Shown here in pieces: positions 16,353-24,373 of a DNA stretch of 64,000 nt (the stretch's first letter is position 1; every line of letters starts with the position of its first letter). This DNA comes from Streptomyces hiroshimensis. Lineage in GTDB: Bacteria; Actinomycetota; Actinomycetes; Streptomycetales; Streptomycetaceae. The translations under genes were made by a program, and so were the position numbers. The notes under the pieces were generated by a model, which worked only from the letters and a program-made list of their open reading frames with translations, was not told the origin of the DNA and did not search any database. The DNA lies in contig NZ_BMUT01000008.1 of the NCBI RefSeq assembly GCF_014650335.1, positions 295,191 to 359,190 of the forward strand. Reading direction: 5' to 3'.

Positions 16353-17255
16353 TTGAGGTGGGCGGTCGCCGGCTGCGGCGACGTCGTGCGGCGCCGCGTA
16401 CTGCCGGCCCTGCGCGAGGCGGGCGAGGAGACGGCGTACGTCTGGGGCCGGGACGCCGCGCGCGCCGCCCGCACGGCCGAGGAGTACGGAGTGCCCGCGG
16501 GCGGCGACGACCCCGGCCGGCTCACGGCCGCCGACGCGGTGTACGTGGCCACGCCCGTGGCCTTGCACGTACCGCTCGCGCTCCGTGCGCTGCGCGCCGG
16601 CTGCCACGTGCTGGTCGAGAAGCCGCTGGCGGGCGGGCTCGGCGGCGGGGGAGTCCTGGCGGCGGAGGCGGCGGGGGCGGGGCTGTGCGTAGGGGTGGCG
16701 TACCACCGCAGGCTGGGCCCGGCCGCACAGCAGCTGCGCGAGGCGCTGACGGCGTGCGCGCCCGCGCGCGTGCAGATCACCTTCTGCGCCCCCTTCGACC
16801 CGGCGCCGGAGCACCCGGATTTCTGGCGCACCGACCCGGCCGTGGCGGGCGGCGGCGTTCTCGCCGACGCGGGCAGCCACCGCCTCGACCTGCTGCTGTC
16901 GGTGCTGGGCCCGCCCGTGCGCGTGGGCGCGCGCTTCGGCCGCAGATTCGCCGCCGGGGCCGAGCGGCGCGCGCACCTCTCCCTGGGCTGGGCGTCGGGG
17001 ACGTCGGCGGAGTGCCGCTTCGCCTGGGTCGGCGGCACCGAGCGCGACCGCGTCGACGTCGCCGCCGGGGGACGCTTCCTGACGCTGGATCCGCTGGACG
17101 CGGGGCTCGCGCCCAACCCGCACGTGCCGCTGATCGCCGACTTCGTCGCGGCGGTACGGGAGGGGCGGGCGCCCGCCTGCCCGGTGACGGACGCCGTCCT
17201 CGTGGACGACGTCATCACGGCGGCGTCCTGGGCGGCGCGTTTCCGCAACGAGTGA
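16353..17255 (+). CDS. Gfo/Idh/MocA-family oxidoreductase
   Basis: A 300-residue NAD(P)-dependent sugar or inositol dehydrogenase-like enzyme. The start MRWAVAGCGDVVRRRVLPAL gives the Rossmann loop GxGxx(V); VYVATPVALHVPLALRALRAGCHVLVEKPLA is the EKP motif with the catalytic Lys. Substrate unknown. The chosen start is the unusual TTG 16353, because GGAGGG lies six bases ahead and the Rossmann strand begins at once. It stands alone, with a hairpin downstream at 17360. Confidence 0.88.
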   Translation: MRWAVAGCGDVVRRRVLPALREAGEETAYVWGRDAARAARTAEEYGVPAGGDDPGRLTAADAVYVATPVALHVPLALRALRAGCHVLVEKPLAGGLGGGGVLAAEAAGAGLCVGVAYHRRLGPAAQQLREALTACAPARVQITFCAPFDPAPEHPDFWRTDPAVAGGGVLADAGSHRLDLLLSVLGPPVRVGARFGRRFAAGAERRAHLSLGWASGTSAECRFAWVGGTERDRVDVAAGGRFLTLDPLDAGLAPNPHVPLIADFVAAVREGRAPACPVTDAVLVDDVITAASWAARFRNE

Positions 17256-17359
17256 GGCGGGGGAGGGGCGCGGGAGAAGGGGCGCAGGAGGGGGCGATGG
17301 CAGGAAAGGTGGGACATATGACCTTGTGAGGGGACGAGTGACCCCGCATCATGATCATT

Positions 17360-17383
17360 GAGCCCGCGCGCCCGCGCGGGCTC
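17360..17383 (+). terminator. Hairpin after the oxidoreductase gene
   Basis: GAGCCCGCGC and GCGCGGGCTC with a 4-base loop, a perfect 10-bp stem. Confidence 0.55.
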
Positions 17384-17409
17384 CGACCATGACCTGTGGG
17401 GGGTTTCAT

Positions 17410-18216
17410 ATGCGTTCGGGAACGGGTCCCAGCCGACGGGGACTTCTGGGAACGGCGGTGGCCGGAGCGGTGGGGGCGGGCCTTGTCGCGGCGGGGACCG
17501 CGGCACCGGCCTTCGCCAGGGAGGCCGGGCAGCCGGCCGCGGGCGGTGCTCCGAAGCCCGGCGAGCGCACCGTAGCGCTCCTGCTCTTCGACGGGTTCAC
17601 CGCGCTGGACGCCGTCGGTCCGTACGAGGTGCTGTGCCGGCTGCCCGGCGTCCGCGTCGTGACGGTCGGCACCCGGCAGAGCGGCCCGGTGCGTACCGAC
17701 ACCGGCGAGCTGAGCATCGTCGCCGAGCGGACCATGGCGGACGTGACCTCCGCCGACGTCCTGCTGGTGCCCGGCGGCGGGATGCGCGGCGTGGGCGCCG
17801 CGGCCGCCGACCCGGCCGTCCAGAACTGGATCCGCCGCATCGACCGCGGCACCACGTGGACCACGTCGGTGTGCACCGGCGCCCTGATCCTCGGCGCGGC
17901 CGGCGTGCTGCGCGGCGTGCGGGCCACGACCCACTGGGGCCCGGCCGCGCGCACGGCCCTGGAGGGATACGGGGCCGTCGTCACGCAGCAGCGCTTCGTC
18001 GAGCACGGGAAGATCATCACGGGTGCGGGCGTCTCCGCCGGCATCGACATGGGCCTTCACCTGGCCTCCCGCCTGTCGGGCGAGGAGGTGGCCCGCGCCA
18101 TGCAGCTCGGGGTGGAGTACGACCCGGCGCCGCCGTTCGACAGCGGGAACGCGGCGAAGGCGGACGAGCGCACGAAGCAACTGGCGCTGAAGCTGCTGAA
18201 CGACGCGGCCGTCTGA
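17410..18216 (+). CDS. Tat-exported DJ-1/PfpI family protein (isonitrile hydratase-like)
   Basis: A 268-residue protein. PSRRGLLGTAVAGAVGAGL near residues 8-26 is a twin-arginine signal peptide ending around APAFA. The mature part is a GATase1/DJ-1 domain: VALLLFDGFTALDAVGPYEVL, LLVPGGGMRG, and SVCTGALILGAAGVLRG with the nucleophile-elbow Cys at about residue 155. This resembles isocyanide hydratase and the sensor half of GlxA regulators, without the HTH. An exported member is less common. ATG 17410 is preferred to one seven codons upstream because GGGGGG lies ahead of it. Confidence 0.82.
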   Translation: MRSGTGPSRRGLLGTAVAGAVGAGLVAAGTAAPAFAREAGQPAAGGAPKPGERTVALLLFDGFTALDAVGPYEVLCRLPGVRVVTVGTRQSGPVRTDTGELSIVAERTMADVTSADVLLVPGGGMRGVGAAAADPAVQNWIRRIDRGTTWTTSVCTGALILGAAGVLRGVRATTHWGPAARTALEGYGAVVTQQRFVEHGKIITGAGVSAGIDMGLHLASRLSGEEVARAMQLGVEYDPAPPFDSGNAAKADERTKQLALKLLNDAAV

Positions 18217-18241
18217 CGGGAGCCACGTCCCCCCTCATCTC

Positions 18242-18276
18242 ACCGCCCACCCGCGCAGGCCGCGCGGGTGGGCGGT
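18242..18276 (+). terminator. Terminator after the DJ-1/PfpI gene
   Basis: ACCGCCCACCCGCGC, loop AGGCC, GCGCGGGTGGGCGGT: a perfect 15-bp stem 25 bases after the stop. Confidence 0.8.
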
Positions 18277-18475
18277 CTGCTGTGCGCACGCCGGATAACG
18301 CGATAAAGACGCAGCGGATGGGGCCTATGGTTGCGGCCGAGGCGGAATTAATTACTCCAAAATCCCGCGCGGAATCGAATAGTTCCGGACTGCACCCATC
18401 CCACGTCAAGTGGCCTTCAACGTCCGGTTTTTAACGAAAAATTTGTCTTTCACGAGGAGGTAATACGGAGGTAAA
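18277..18475. promoter_or_regulatory. AT-richer upstream region of the carbonic anhydrase-SulP operon
   Basis: About 200 bases with unusually low GC for this genome (for example GGAATTAATTACTCC and TTTTTAACGAAAAATTTG), ending in two purine-rich ribosome-site-like words, GAGGAGG and GGAGG. It likely contains the operon promoter, but I cannot name -35 and -10 hexamers with confidence. Confidence 0.45.
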
Positions 18476-18577
18476 GTGTTGGTCGCAGCGGTCGTGCAGA
18501 TTTGTCTGCAGCCGGCCGGTGCCCGTTGCCCCGAGGCCGTGGCACCGGCATGCCGTTCGCATGCTCGTCATGCTTGA
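18476..18577 (+). CDS. Possible 33-residue leader peptide with three cysteines
   Basis: An open frame from GTG 18476, directly behind GGAGGTAAA, reading VLVAAVVQICLQPAGARC and ending at TGA 18577, 59 bases before the carbonic anhydrase ATG. Cysteines fall at positions 10, 18 and 26. A short inverted repeat, TGCAGA/TCTGCA, lies inside it at 18495-18510. Small Cys-containing ORFs are known as attenuators ahead of sulfur genes in actinobacteria; whether this one is translated is not shown. It does not contain the HVDLxR-type motif of the common Streptomyces leader peptides. Confidence 0.35.
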   Translation: MLVAAVVQICLQPAGARCPEAVAPACRSHARHA

Positions 18578-18636
18578 TCCGACCCGACCACACCGCGCCC
18601 CGGCGTCCTGCCGCGGAGCGCAGGAGGCAGGCCATC

Positions 18637-19254
18637 ATGAAATCCCTCATCGACAACGCGCGATCCTTCGCGGCCACGCATGTGGCGGATCCCGGGCGCG
18701 CCGAGAGTTTCCGTGCGCTCGAAGCGGGCCAGTCGCCCGAGACGCTGTTCATCACGTGCTCCGACTCCCGTGTCGTTCCCGCGCTGTTCACCGGCGCATC
18801 CCCCGGAGAGCTCTTCGAGCTCCGCACCGCCGGGAACATCGTCCCGGAATACCGCAGCGACAGCCCCTCCGGCGAGACGGCCACGATCGAATACGCGGTG
18901 CGCGTGCTGGGCGTCCGCGACATCGTCGTCTGCGGGCACTCCCACTGCGGTGCCGTCACCGCCGTCGTCCGGGGTGACGACCTCTCCGCCGTCCCCGCCG
19001 TCCAGGGCTGGCTCGAACGCTCCGTCCCCGCCGACGCGCCCGCCCGGGCCGTCGCATCCTTCACCGACGACATGGCGGAGGCCGTACAGCGGCACGCCGT
19101 CGCCCAGCTGGAGACGCTGCGCTCCTACCCGTGCATCCAAGAGCGGCTCGACCAGGGCGCATTGGGGCTGCACGCCTGGTACTACGAGGTGCACACGGGC
19201 GCGGTCGAAGTCCACCGCCCCGAGAGCGGCCCGGTGTCGTTCGGGCCTCTGTGA
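18637..19254 (+). CDS. Beta-class carbonic anhydrase
   Basis: Interconverts carbon dioxide and bicarbonate using zinc. The 205-residue product has the beta-class ligands C41 and D43 in CSDSR, and H101 and C104 in GHSHCGA; FELRTAGNIVP and the YEVHTGAVEV C-terminus also fit. ATG 18637 has AGGAGG at good spacing. It is followed 47 bases later by a SulP transporter, a pairing seen often and suggesting bicarbonate uptake plus interconversion. Confidence 0.95.
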   Translation: MKSLIDNARSFAATHVADPGRAESFRALEAGQSPETLFITCSDSRVVPALFTGASPGELFELRTAGNIVPEYRSDSPSGETATIEYAVRVLGVRDIVVCGHSHCGAVTAVVRGDDLSAVPAVQGWLERSVPADAPARAVASFTDDMAEAVQRHAVAQLETLRSYPCIQERLDQGALGLHAWYYEVHTGAVEVHRPESGPVSFGPL

Positions 19255-19301
19255 CCCGCCCTCACGTGACATCCGACGTGACATCCAAGGGACCCTCACC
19301 C

Positions 19302-20789
19302 ATGTTCTCCGCCCTCAAGCGTCCTGCCGTCCTGCGCCAGGACGCACTCGCTTCGCTCGTCGTCTTCCTCGTGGCCCTGCCGTTGTGCGTCGGCGTGGCC
19401 GTGGCCTCCGGGGTGCCGGCCGAACTCGGCCTGATCACCGGCATCGTCGGCGGTCTCGTCGTCGGCGCCCTCCCCGGCAGTACGTTCCAGGTCAGCGGCC
19501 CCGCGGCCGGGCTGACCGTCCTCGTCTTCGAGGCCGTCCGCGAGTTCGGCCTGGGCATGCTCGGTGCCGTCGTGCTGGCCACCGGGGTGCTGCAACTCCT
19601 GCTGGGCGCCCTGAAGTTCGGTCGCTGGTTCCGTGCGATCTCCGTTTCGGTCGTGCACGGCATGCTCGCCGGCATCGGGCTCGTCCTCGTCTTCGGGCAG
19701 CTGTACACGATGGCCGGCGTCAAACAGCCGCGCTCCGGCCTCGACAAGATCACCGGCGTTCCCGGGCTGGCCGCCGACGTCGTCACGCACGGCCCCGCCC
19801 TGACCTCCTTCGCGGTCGGCGCCGGGACCATCGCCGTGCTCGTCGTATGGAAGAAGCTGCCCGCCAGAGCCCGGCTGGTGCCGGCGCCGCTGGTGGCGGT
19901 CGCCCTGGCCACGGGCGTGACGGCGCTGTGCGGTCTCGGCATCGCCAACGTCGAGGTGCGCGGCCTCTTCGATGCCGTCCAGCCGCCCGGGCTGAACGAC
20001 CTGACGTCGCTGGGCAGCGTCGCGGCGCTGGGCACCGTCCTCGCCTTCACCCTGATCGCGTCGGCGGAATCCCTGTTCAGCGCGGCCGCGGTCGACCGCA
20101 TGCACGACGGGCCGCGCACGCACTACGACAAGGAGCTGCTGGCCCAGGGCGTGGGCAACACCGTGTGCGGCGTGCTCGGCGCCCTGCCCATGACCGCGGT
20201 GATCGTCCGCAGCGCCGCCAACGTCCAGGCCGGTGCGAGGACTTCGCTCTCCCGCCTGCTGCACGGGGCGTGGCTGCTGCTGTTCGCCGTGCTGCTGCCG
20301 GCGGCGATCGGCGTCATACCGCTGGCCGCGCTGGCGGGCGTGCTGGTCCACGCCGGCTGCAAGCTGGTGCCGGTGAAGGAGTTCGGCCCGCTGTGGCGCG
20401 AGCACCGCGGCGAGCTCGTCATCCTCGGCGCGACGGCCGTCGCCATCGTGACGACCAGCATGTTCGAGGGCGTGGTGCTCGGCATCCTGCTGGCCGTGGT
20501 GAAGACGGCGTGGGAGACCTCGAAGGTCCAGGTCGACGTCCGTGAACTCACCGACGGCCGGCTGATCGCGACGGTGGCCGGGAACGCGACGTTCCTGCGG
20601 CTGCCCCGGATCCTGGAGACCCTGGAGGCGCTCCCGCAGGACCGGCCCATCGAGATCGACCTCTCCGGCGTGCGCCATCTGGACCACGCGTGCCGTACGG
20701 CCCTGGAGGGCTGGGCGTCCCGGCACCACGGCGCCGGGACCGAGCCGGTGCGGATGCGGCACCCGGAGCCGGAGAAGGCCTCGGTGTAA
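19302..20789 (+). CDS. SulP-family anion transporter with C-terminal STAS domain
   Basis: A 495-residue inner-membrane transporter. The membrane part opens with DALASLVVFLVALPLCVGVAVASGVP and contains PGSTFQVSGPAAGLTVLV, the SulP consensus; a short STAS domain covers roughly residues 410-490 (VQVDVRELTDGRLIATVAG, IEIDLSGVRHLDHACRTALEGWA). SulP proteins carry sulfate or bicarbonate; the adjacent carbonic anhydrase favours bicarbonate. Behind its TAA stop the same frame stays open for 37 more codons with a repeated cysteine motif (see separate entry). Confidence 0.92.
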   Translation: MFSALKRPAVLRQDALASLVVFLVALPLCVGVAVASGVPAELGLITGIVGGLVVGALPGSTFQVSGPAAGLTVLVFEAVREFGLGMLGAVVLATGVLQLLLGALKFGRWFRAISVSVVHGMLAGIGLVLVFGQLYTMAGVKQPRSGLDKITGVPGLAADVVTHGPALTSFAVGAGTIAVLVVWKKLPARARLVPAPLVAVALATGVTALCGLGIANVEVRGLFDAVQPPGLNDLTSLGSVAALGTVLAFTLIASAESLFSAAAVDRMHDGPRTHYDKELLAQGVGNTVCGVLGALPMTAVIVRSAANVQAGARTSLSRLLHGAWLLLFAVLLPAAIGVIPLAALAGVLVHAGCKLVPVKEFGPLWREHRGELVILGATAVAIVTTSMFEGVVLGILLAVVKTAWETSKVQVDVRELTDGRLIATVAGNATFLRLPRILETLEALPQDRPIEIDLSGVRHLDHACRTALEGWASRHHGAGTEPVRMRHPEPEKASV

Positions 20790-20903
20790 CGAGGCGGCTG
20801 GGTCGCCGCCAACTCGGCGCAGGCCGCGAAGGACGGCTGCATCAGCGCCGCCCCCAAGGCGGGATGCATCAGCGCGGCGCCCAAGACGGGCTGTATCTCC
20901 TGA
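20790..20903 (+). repeat. In-frame post-stop extension with nine-residue GCISAAPK repeat
   Basis: Immediately after the sulP TAA the same frame is open for 37 codons to TGA 20903. It encodes WVAANSAQAAKDGCIS and then a 27-bp repeat starting at 20835, 20862 and 20889, reading GCISAAPKA, GCISAAPKT, GCIS. There is no ATG, GTG or TTG in this stretch, so it can be translated only by stop readthrough, or it is the relic of a longer C-terminus or of a small peptide gene. Confidence 0.6.
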
Positions 20904-20926
20904 CCGCCGGAGGCTGACGAAGCGAG

Positions 20927-20965
20927 CGGAGTGGACCGCGACCACCGTGTGCGCGGTCCACTCCG
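20927..20965. terminator. Bidirectional terminator between sulP and dasR
   Basis: CGGAGTGGACCGCG (20927-20940) and CGCGGTCCACTCCG (20952-20965) form a perfect 14-bp stem with an 11-base loop between convergent genes. Confidence 0.85.
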
Positions 20966-21019
20966 TGCGTACCGGCCCACGTGGCGAGGGCTTTCAGGGC
21001 CCCGGGCCCGGCCGGGTCT

Positions 21020-21790
21020 CTACCCCTCCGCCGGCCTCTGCAGCCGCGCCACGAACTTGTACCGGTCCCCGCGGTAGACCGACCTCACCCACTCCACCGG
21101 CTCCCCCTGCGCATCCAGGGAGTGGCGGGACAGCATCAGCATCGGCAGGCCCACGTCCGTGCCCAGCAGGCCCGCCTCGCGCGGCGTGGCCAGGGACGTC
21201 TCGATCGTCTCCTCCGCCTCGGCGAGCCGGACGTCGTAGACCTCGGCGAGCGCCGTGTAGAGCGACGTGTACTTCACGAGGCTGCGCCGCAGCGCCGGGA
21301 AGCGCTTGGCCGACAGATGGGTCGTCTCGATCGCCATCGGCTCGCCGCTGGCGAGCCGCAGCCGCTCGATGCGCAGGACGCGGCCGCCCGTCGCGATGTC
21401 CAGCAGCTTGGAGAGCCGGTCGTCGGCCGTGACGTAACCGATGTCCAGGAGCTGGGAGGCCGGCTCCAGGCCCTGGGCGCGCATGTCCTCCGTATAAGAG
21501 GTCAGTTGCAGCGCCTGGGAGACCTTGGGCTTCGCGACGAACGTCCCCTTGCCCTGGATGCGCTCCAGCCGGCCCTCCACGACCAGCTCCTGGAGCGCCT
21601 GGCGGACGGTCGTGCGCGAGGTGTCGAACTCCGCGGCCAGCGTCCGCTCCGGCGGCACGGGGGTGCCGGGGGGCATGGTTTCGGTCATGTCCAGCAGATG
21701 TCGTTTGAGGCGGTAGTACTTGGGAACGCGCGCGGTCCGCGCGCCGCCCGACGCGCTGCCGCCCTCGGCCGTACCACCGTCGGTCGCCAT
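21020..21790 (-). CDS. dasR: GntR/HutC-family regulator DasR (GlcNAc metabolism master regulator)
   Basis: Represses amino-sugar uptake and catabolism genes until glucosamine-6-phosphate or GlcNAc-6-phosphate binds, and links chitin use to development and antibiotics. The N-terminal winged helix spans RTARVPKYYRLKRHLLDM to TSRTTVRQALQELVVEGRLE; the UTRA effector domain follows (GEPMAIETTHLSAKRFPALR, VRSVYRGDRYKFVARLQRP). It is nearly identical to the DasR sequence I remember. ATG 21790 gives 256 residues with AAGGCGG ahead. It is divergent from dasA, whose promoter carries DasR sites. Confidence 0.96.
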   Translation of the reverse strand: MATDGGTAEGGSASGGARTARVPKYYRLKRHLLDMTETMPPGTPVPPERTLAAEFDTSRTTVRQALQELVVEGRLERIQGKGTFVAKPKVSQALQLTSYTEDMRAQGLEPASQLLDIGYVTADDRLSKLLDIATGGRVLRIERLRLASGEPMAIETTHLSAKRFPALRRSLVKYTSLYTALAEVYDVRLAEAEETIETSLATPREAGLLGTDVGLPMLMLSRHSLDAQGEPVEWVRSVYRGDRYKFVARLQRPAEG

Positions 21791-21948
21791 CGTCCGCCTT
21801 CCCGACTCCGATCCTGCTGCTGTCACCGGCTCCTCCGTCTGTCGCGGTCACATGGTGGCACGGGCAGAGCCCGAGGGGCCCGGAGACGCCCAGGTCGACC
21901 TCGAGGTGTCGGTCCGGTAACGGAGCCGACAGCGACTCTTATACACCC

Positions 21949-21999
21949 TTGACACCCCAAAAGGTCTAGGCCAAGCTGCGGGCACTGGTCTAAACCATT
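21949..21999 (+). promoter_or_regulatory. dasA promoter with two DasR (dre) sites
   Basis: A TTGACA -35-like hexamer lies at 21949-21954. Two dre-like 16-mers follow: AAAGGTCTAGGCCAAG at 21960-21975 (11 of 16 matches to ACTGGTCTAGACCACT) and ACTGGTCTAAACCATT at 21984-21999 (14 of 16). They would block the promoter when DasR is free of sugar phosphate. Confidence 0.85.
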
Positions 22000-22031
22000 A
22001 AAGACCACATTCGGTCCTTGAGGAGAGTGCT

Positions 22032-23300
22032 GTGAAGCGAGGGCTCATAGCGGCGACGGGTGTCGCGGCCATGCTGGTGAGTGTTGCTGCCTGTGGGTCC
22101 AGCGACGGTGACAAGGGATCGGGCGACGGGGACAAGGCCAAGAGCCTGACCGTCTGGTTCATGGACGGCTCGAACCCGCAGGGCTGGACCAAGTCCGTCC
22201 AGGCCGAGTTCGAACAGAAGACCGGCGCCAAGCTGAATGTCCAGATCCAGAAGTGGGACGGCATCCAGCAGAAGCTGACCACGGCCCTCTCCGAGTCCAG
22301 CCCGCCGGACGTGGTCGAGGTCGGCAACACCCAGACCCCCTCCTACGCGCAGACCGGCGGCCTCGCCGACCTCGGCGACCTGAAGAAGGAGATCGGCGCC
22401 GACTGGTCGGAGTCGCTCAACAAGCCCGCGGTCTTCGAGGGCAAGCAGTACGCCGCGCCGTGGTACGCCGCGAACCGCGTCGTCATCTACAACAAGAAGG
22501 TGTGGGCCGACGCGGGCGTCACCGAGGTCCCCAAGACCCGCGCCGACTTCTTCAAGGCCCTTGAGGCCATCCAGAAGAAGGGCGAGGCCGAGCCGCTCTA
22601 CCTGCCCGGCCAGAACTGGTACTTCTTCGACGGCCTGACCATCGGCACCGGCGCGGACCTGGTGAAGAAGGACGGCAAGAAGTGGGTGTCCAACCTCGCC
22701 GACCCCAAGGTCGCCAAGGCCATGGACGTCTACAAGCAGTACCAGGCCTTCAGCAAGGCCCCCAAGGACAAGGACGAGGCCACCCCGCAGCAGGCCGACG
22801 TCTTCGCCAAGGGCAAGACCGGCGCCTTCATCGGCATGGGCTGGGAGGCGGCCACCGCCATCAAGGCCAACCCGGCCATCGAGAAGGACCTCGGCTACTT
22901 CACCATCCCCGGTGAGAGCGCGGACAAGCCCGAGGGCGTCTTCCTCGGCGGCTCCAACCTCGCCGTGACCGCGGGCAGCAAGAAGCAGGAGCTCGCCAAG
23001 GAGTTCCTGAAGATCGCGCTGTCCGACAAGAACGAGGGCGCGCTGGCCAAGGAGGTCGGCTCGATCCCCAACAAGGAGTCCCTGCTGGCGCAGGTGAAGG
23101 GCAACGCCGCCGCCGAGGCCGCGGCCCCGGCCGCCAAGGGCGGCGGCACCACCCCGCTGATCCCCGAGTGGGCCGCGGTGGAGAACGCCCCGAACCCGAT
23201 CAAGGCGTACATGACGGCCGTCCTCAACGGCAAGTCCCCCGAGGAGGCCGCCAAGCAGGTCGAGGCGGACGTCAACAAGCGCCTCAGCCAGAAGCAGTGA
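22032..23300 (+). CDS. dasA: ABC transporter sugar-binding lipoprotein DasA (chitooligosaccharide)
   Basis: Binds N,N'-diacetylchitobiose and GlcNAc oligomers outside the membrane and delivers them to DasBC. The 422-residue product starts at GTG 22032 behind GGAGAG, has a lipoprotein signal with lipobox VAAC (Cys at about residue 21), and the extracellular solute-binding family 1 fold (SLTVWFMDGSNPQGW near the start of the mature part). A strong hairpin separates it from dasB, so it is probably made in excess over the permeases. No ATPase gene is in the operon; MsiK encoded elsewhere serves this system in Streptomyces. Confidence 0.95.
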   Translation: MKRGLIAATGVAAMLVSVAACGSSDGDKGSGDGDKAKSLTVWFMDGSNPQGWTKSVQAEFEQKTGAKLNVQIQKWDGIQQKLTTALSESSPPDVVEVGNTQTPSYAQTGGLADLGDLKKEIGADWSESLNKPAVFEGKQYAAPWYAANRVVIYNKKVWADAGVTEVPKTRADFFKALEAIQKKGEAEPLYLPGQNWYFFDGLTIGTGADLVKKDGKKWVSNLADPKVAKAMDVYKQYQAFSKAPKDKDEATPQQADVFAKGKTGAFIGMGWEAATAIKANPAIEKDLGYFTIPGESADKPEGVFLGGSNLAVTAGSKKQELAKEFLKIALSDKNEGALAKEVGSIPNKESLLAQVKGNAAAEAAAPAAKGGGTTPLIPEWAAVENAPNPIKAYMTAVLNGKSPEEAAKQVEADVNKRLSQKQ

Positions 23301-23305
23301 CCTGA

Positions 23306-23348
23306 CGGCCGGGTAGGGGGCCGTGCACGACGGCCCCCTACCCGGCCG
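23306..23348 (+). terminator. Attenuating hairpin between dasA and dasB
   Basis: Perfect 19-bp stem (left arm from CGGCCGGGTAGGGGGCCGT at 23306-23324, loop GCACG, right arm 23330-23348) directly after the dasA stop. It lies inside the operon and likely lowers dasBC expression relative to dasA or stabilises the dasA message. Confidence 0.8.
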
Positions 23349-23392
23349 CGCACCAAAGCAATACCGTTCGACACGGGAGAAGGCGGACGACG

Positions 23393-24373
23393 ATGTCAGC
23401 GCAGATCGAAGAGGTGGCGGCCACCGGGCCCGCCTCCCGGACGGGCAAAGGCGCTGCTCCGCCGCCCCGCCGCGGACCCGGACGGCTCGCCCTGAGCGCG
23501 CCGTATCTGCTGATCCTCCCCGCCGCCGCCGTCACGGTGCTGCTGCTCGGCTGGACGCTGCTGAAGAACGGCCTGCTGTCGTTCCAGAACCTCGGCCCGC
23601 GCCAGCTGATCCGGCACCTCACCGAGTGGACCGGCACGGACAACTACGCCGATCAGCTCGGAAGTTCCGAGTTCTGGGGCGTCACCGGGCGCTCGGTGGT
23701 CTTCACCCTCGCCAACGTCGTCCTCATCATGGCACTGGGCTGCTTCATCGGCCTGCTCCTCGCCCGCCTCGGCACCGCCCTGCGCCTGCTGCTCTCGCTC
23801 GGCCTCGTCCTCGCCTGGGCCATGCCCGTCGTGGCGGCGACCACCGTCTTCCAGTGGCTGTTCGACCAGCGCTTCGGCGTCGTCAACCACGTGCTGGACA
23901 AGCTCGGCTGGCACTCCATGGCCGGCTACAGCTGGACCAGCGGGCAGTTCTCCACCTTCTTCGTGATCACCGTACTGCTGGTCTGGCAGTCGGTGCCCTT
24001 CGTGGCGATCAACCTCTACGCGGCGACGACCACGATCCCCAAGGAGCTCTACGAGGCCGCCTCGCTCGACGGCGCCGGCACCTGGAAGCAGTTCACCTCG
24101 GTGACCTTCCCCTTCCTCAAGCCCTTCTTCCTCGCCACGACCTTCCTCGAAGTCATCTGGATCTTCAAGTCGTTCACCCAGGTGTTCGCGATCAACGAGG
24201 GCGGGCCGGACCGGCTCACGGAGACCCTGCCCGTCTACGCCTTCCAGGAAGGCTTCGGCAGCCAGCACTTCGGGATGGGCGCCGCCGTCTCCATCCTGAC
24301 CATCGTGATCCTGCTGGCCCTGACGGCGTACTACCTGCGCCTGGTGCTCAAGCAAGAGGAGGACGAGCTGTGA
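23393..24373 (+). CDS. dasB: ABC transporter permease DasB
   Basis: One of two membrane-spanning permeases of the chitobiose/GlcNAc importer. The 326-residue protein has six or so hydrophobic segments and the MalF-type EAA loop ELYEAASLDGAGTWKQFTSVTFPFLKP, with EAA---G, which contacts the shared ATPase. ATG 23393 follows GGGAGAAGG. Its stop overlaps the dasC start by four bases. Confidence 0.93.
   Translation: MSAQIEEVAATGPASRTGKGAAPPPRRGPGRLALSAPYLLILPAAAVTVLLLGWTLLKNGLLSFQNLGPRQLIRHLTEWTGTDNYADQLGSSEFWGVTGRSVVFTLANVVLIMALGCFIGLLLARLGTALRLLLSLGLVLAWAMPVVAATTVFQWLFDQRFGVVNHVLDKLGWHSMAGYSWTSGQFSTFFVITVLLVWQSVPFVAINLYAATTTIPKELYEAASLDGAGTWKQFTSVTFPFLKPFFLATTFLEVIWIFKSFTQVFAINEGGPDRLTETLPVYAFQEGFGSQHFGMGAAVSILTIVILLALTAYYLRLVLKQEEDEL

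Noticed and set aside
19260..19290. 12-bp direct repeat CGTGACATCC between carbonic anhydrase and sulP
   Set aside because: Two short copies only, in a 47-base gap; could be chance and has no recognised role.
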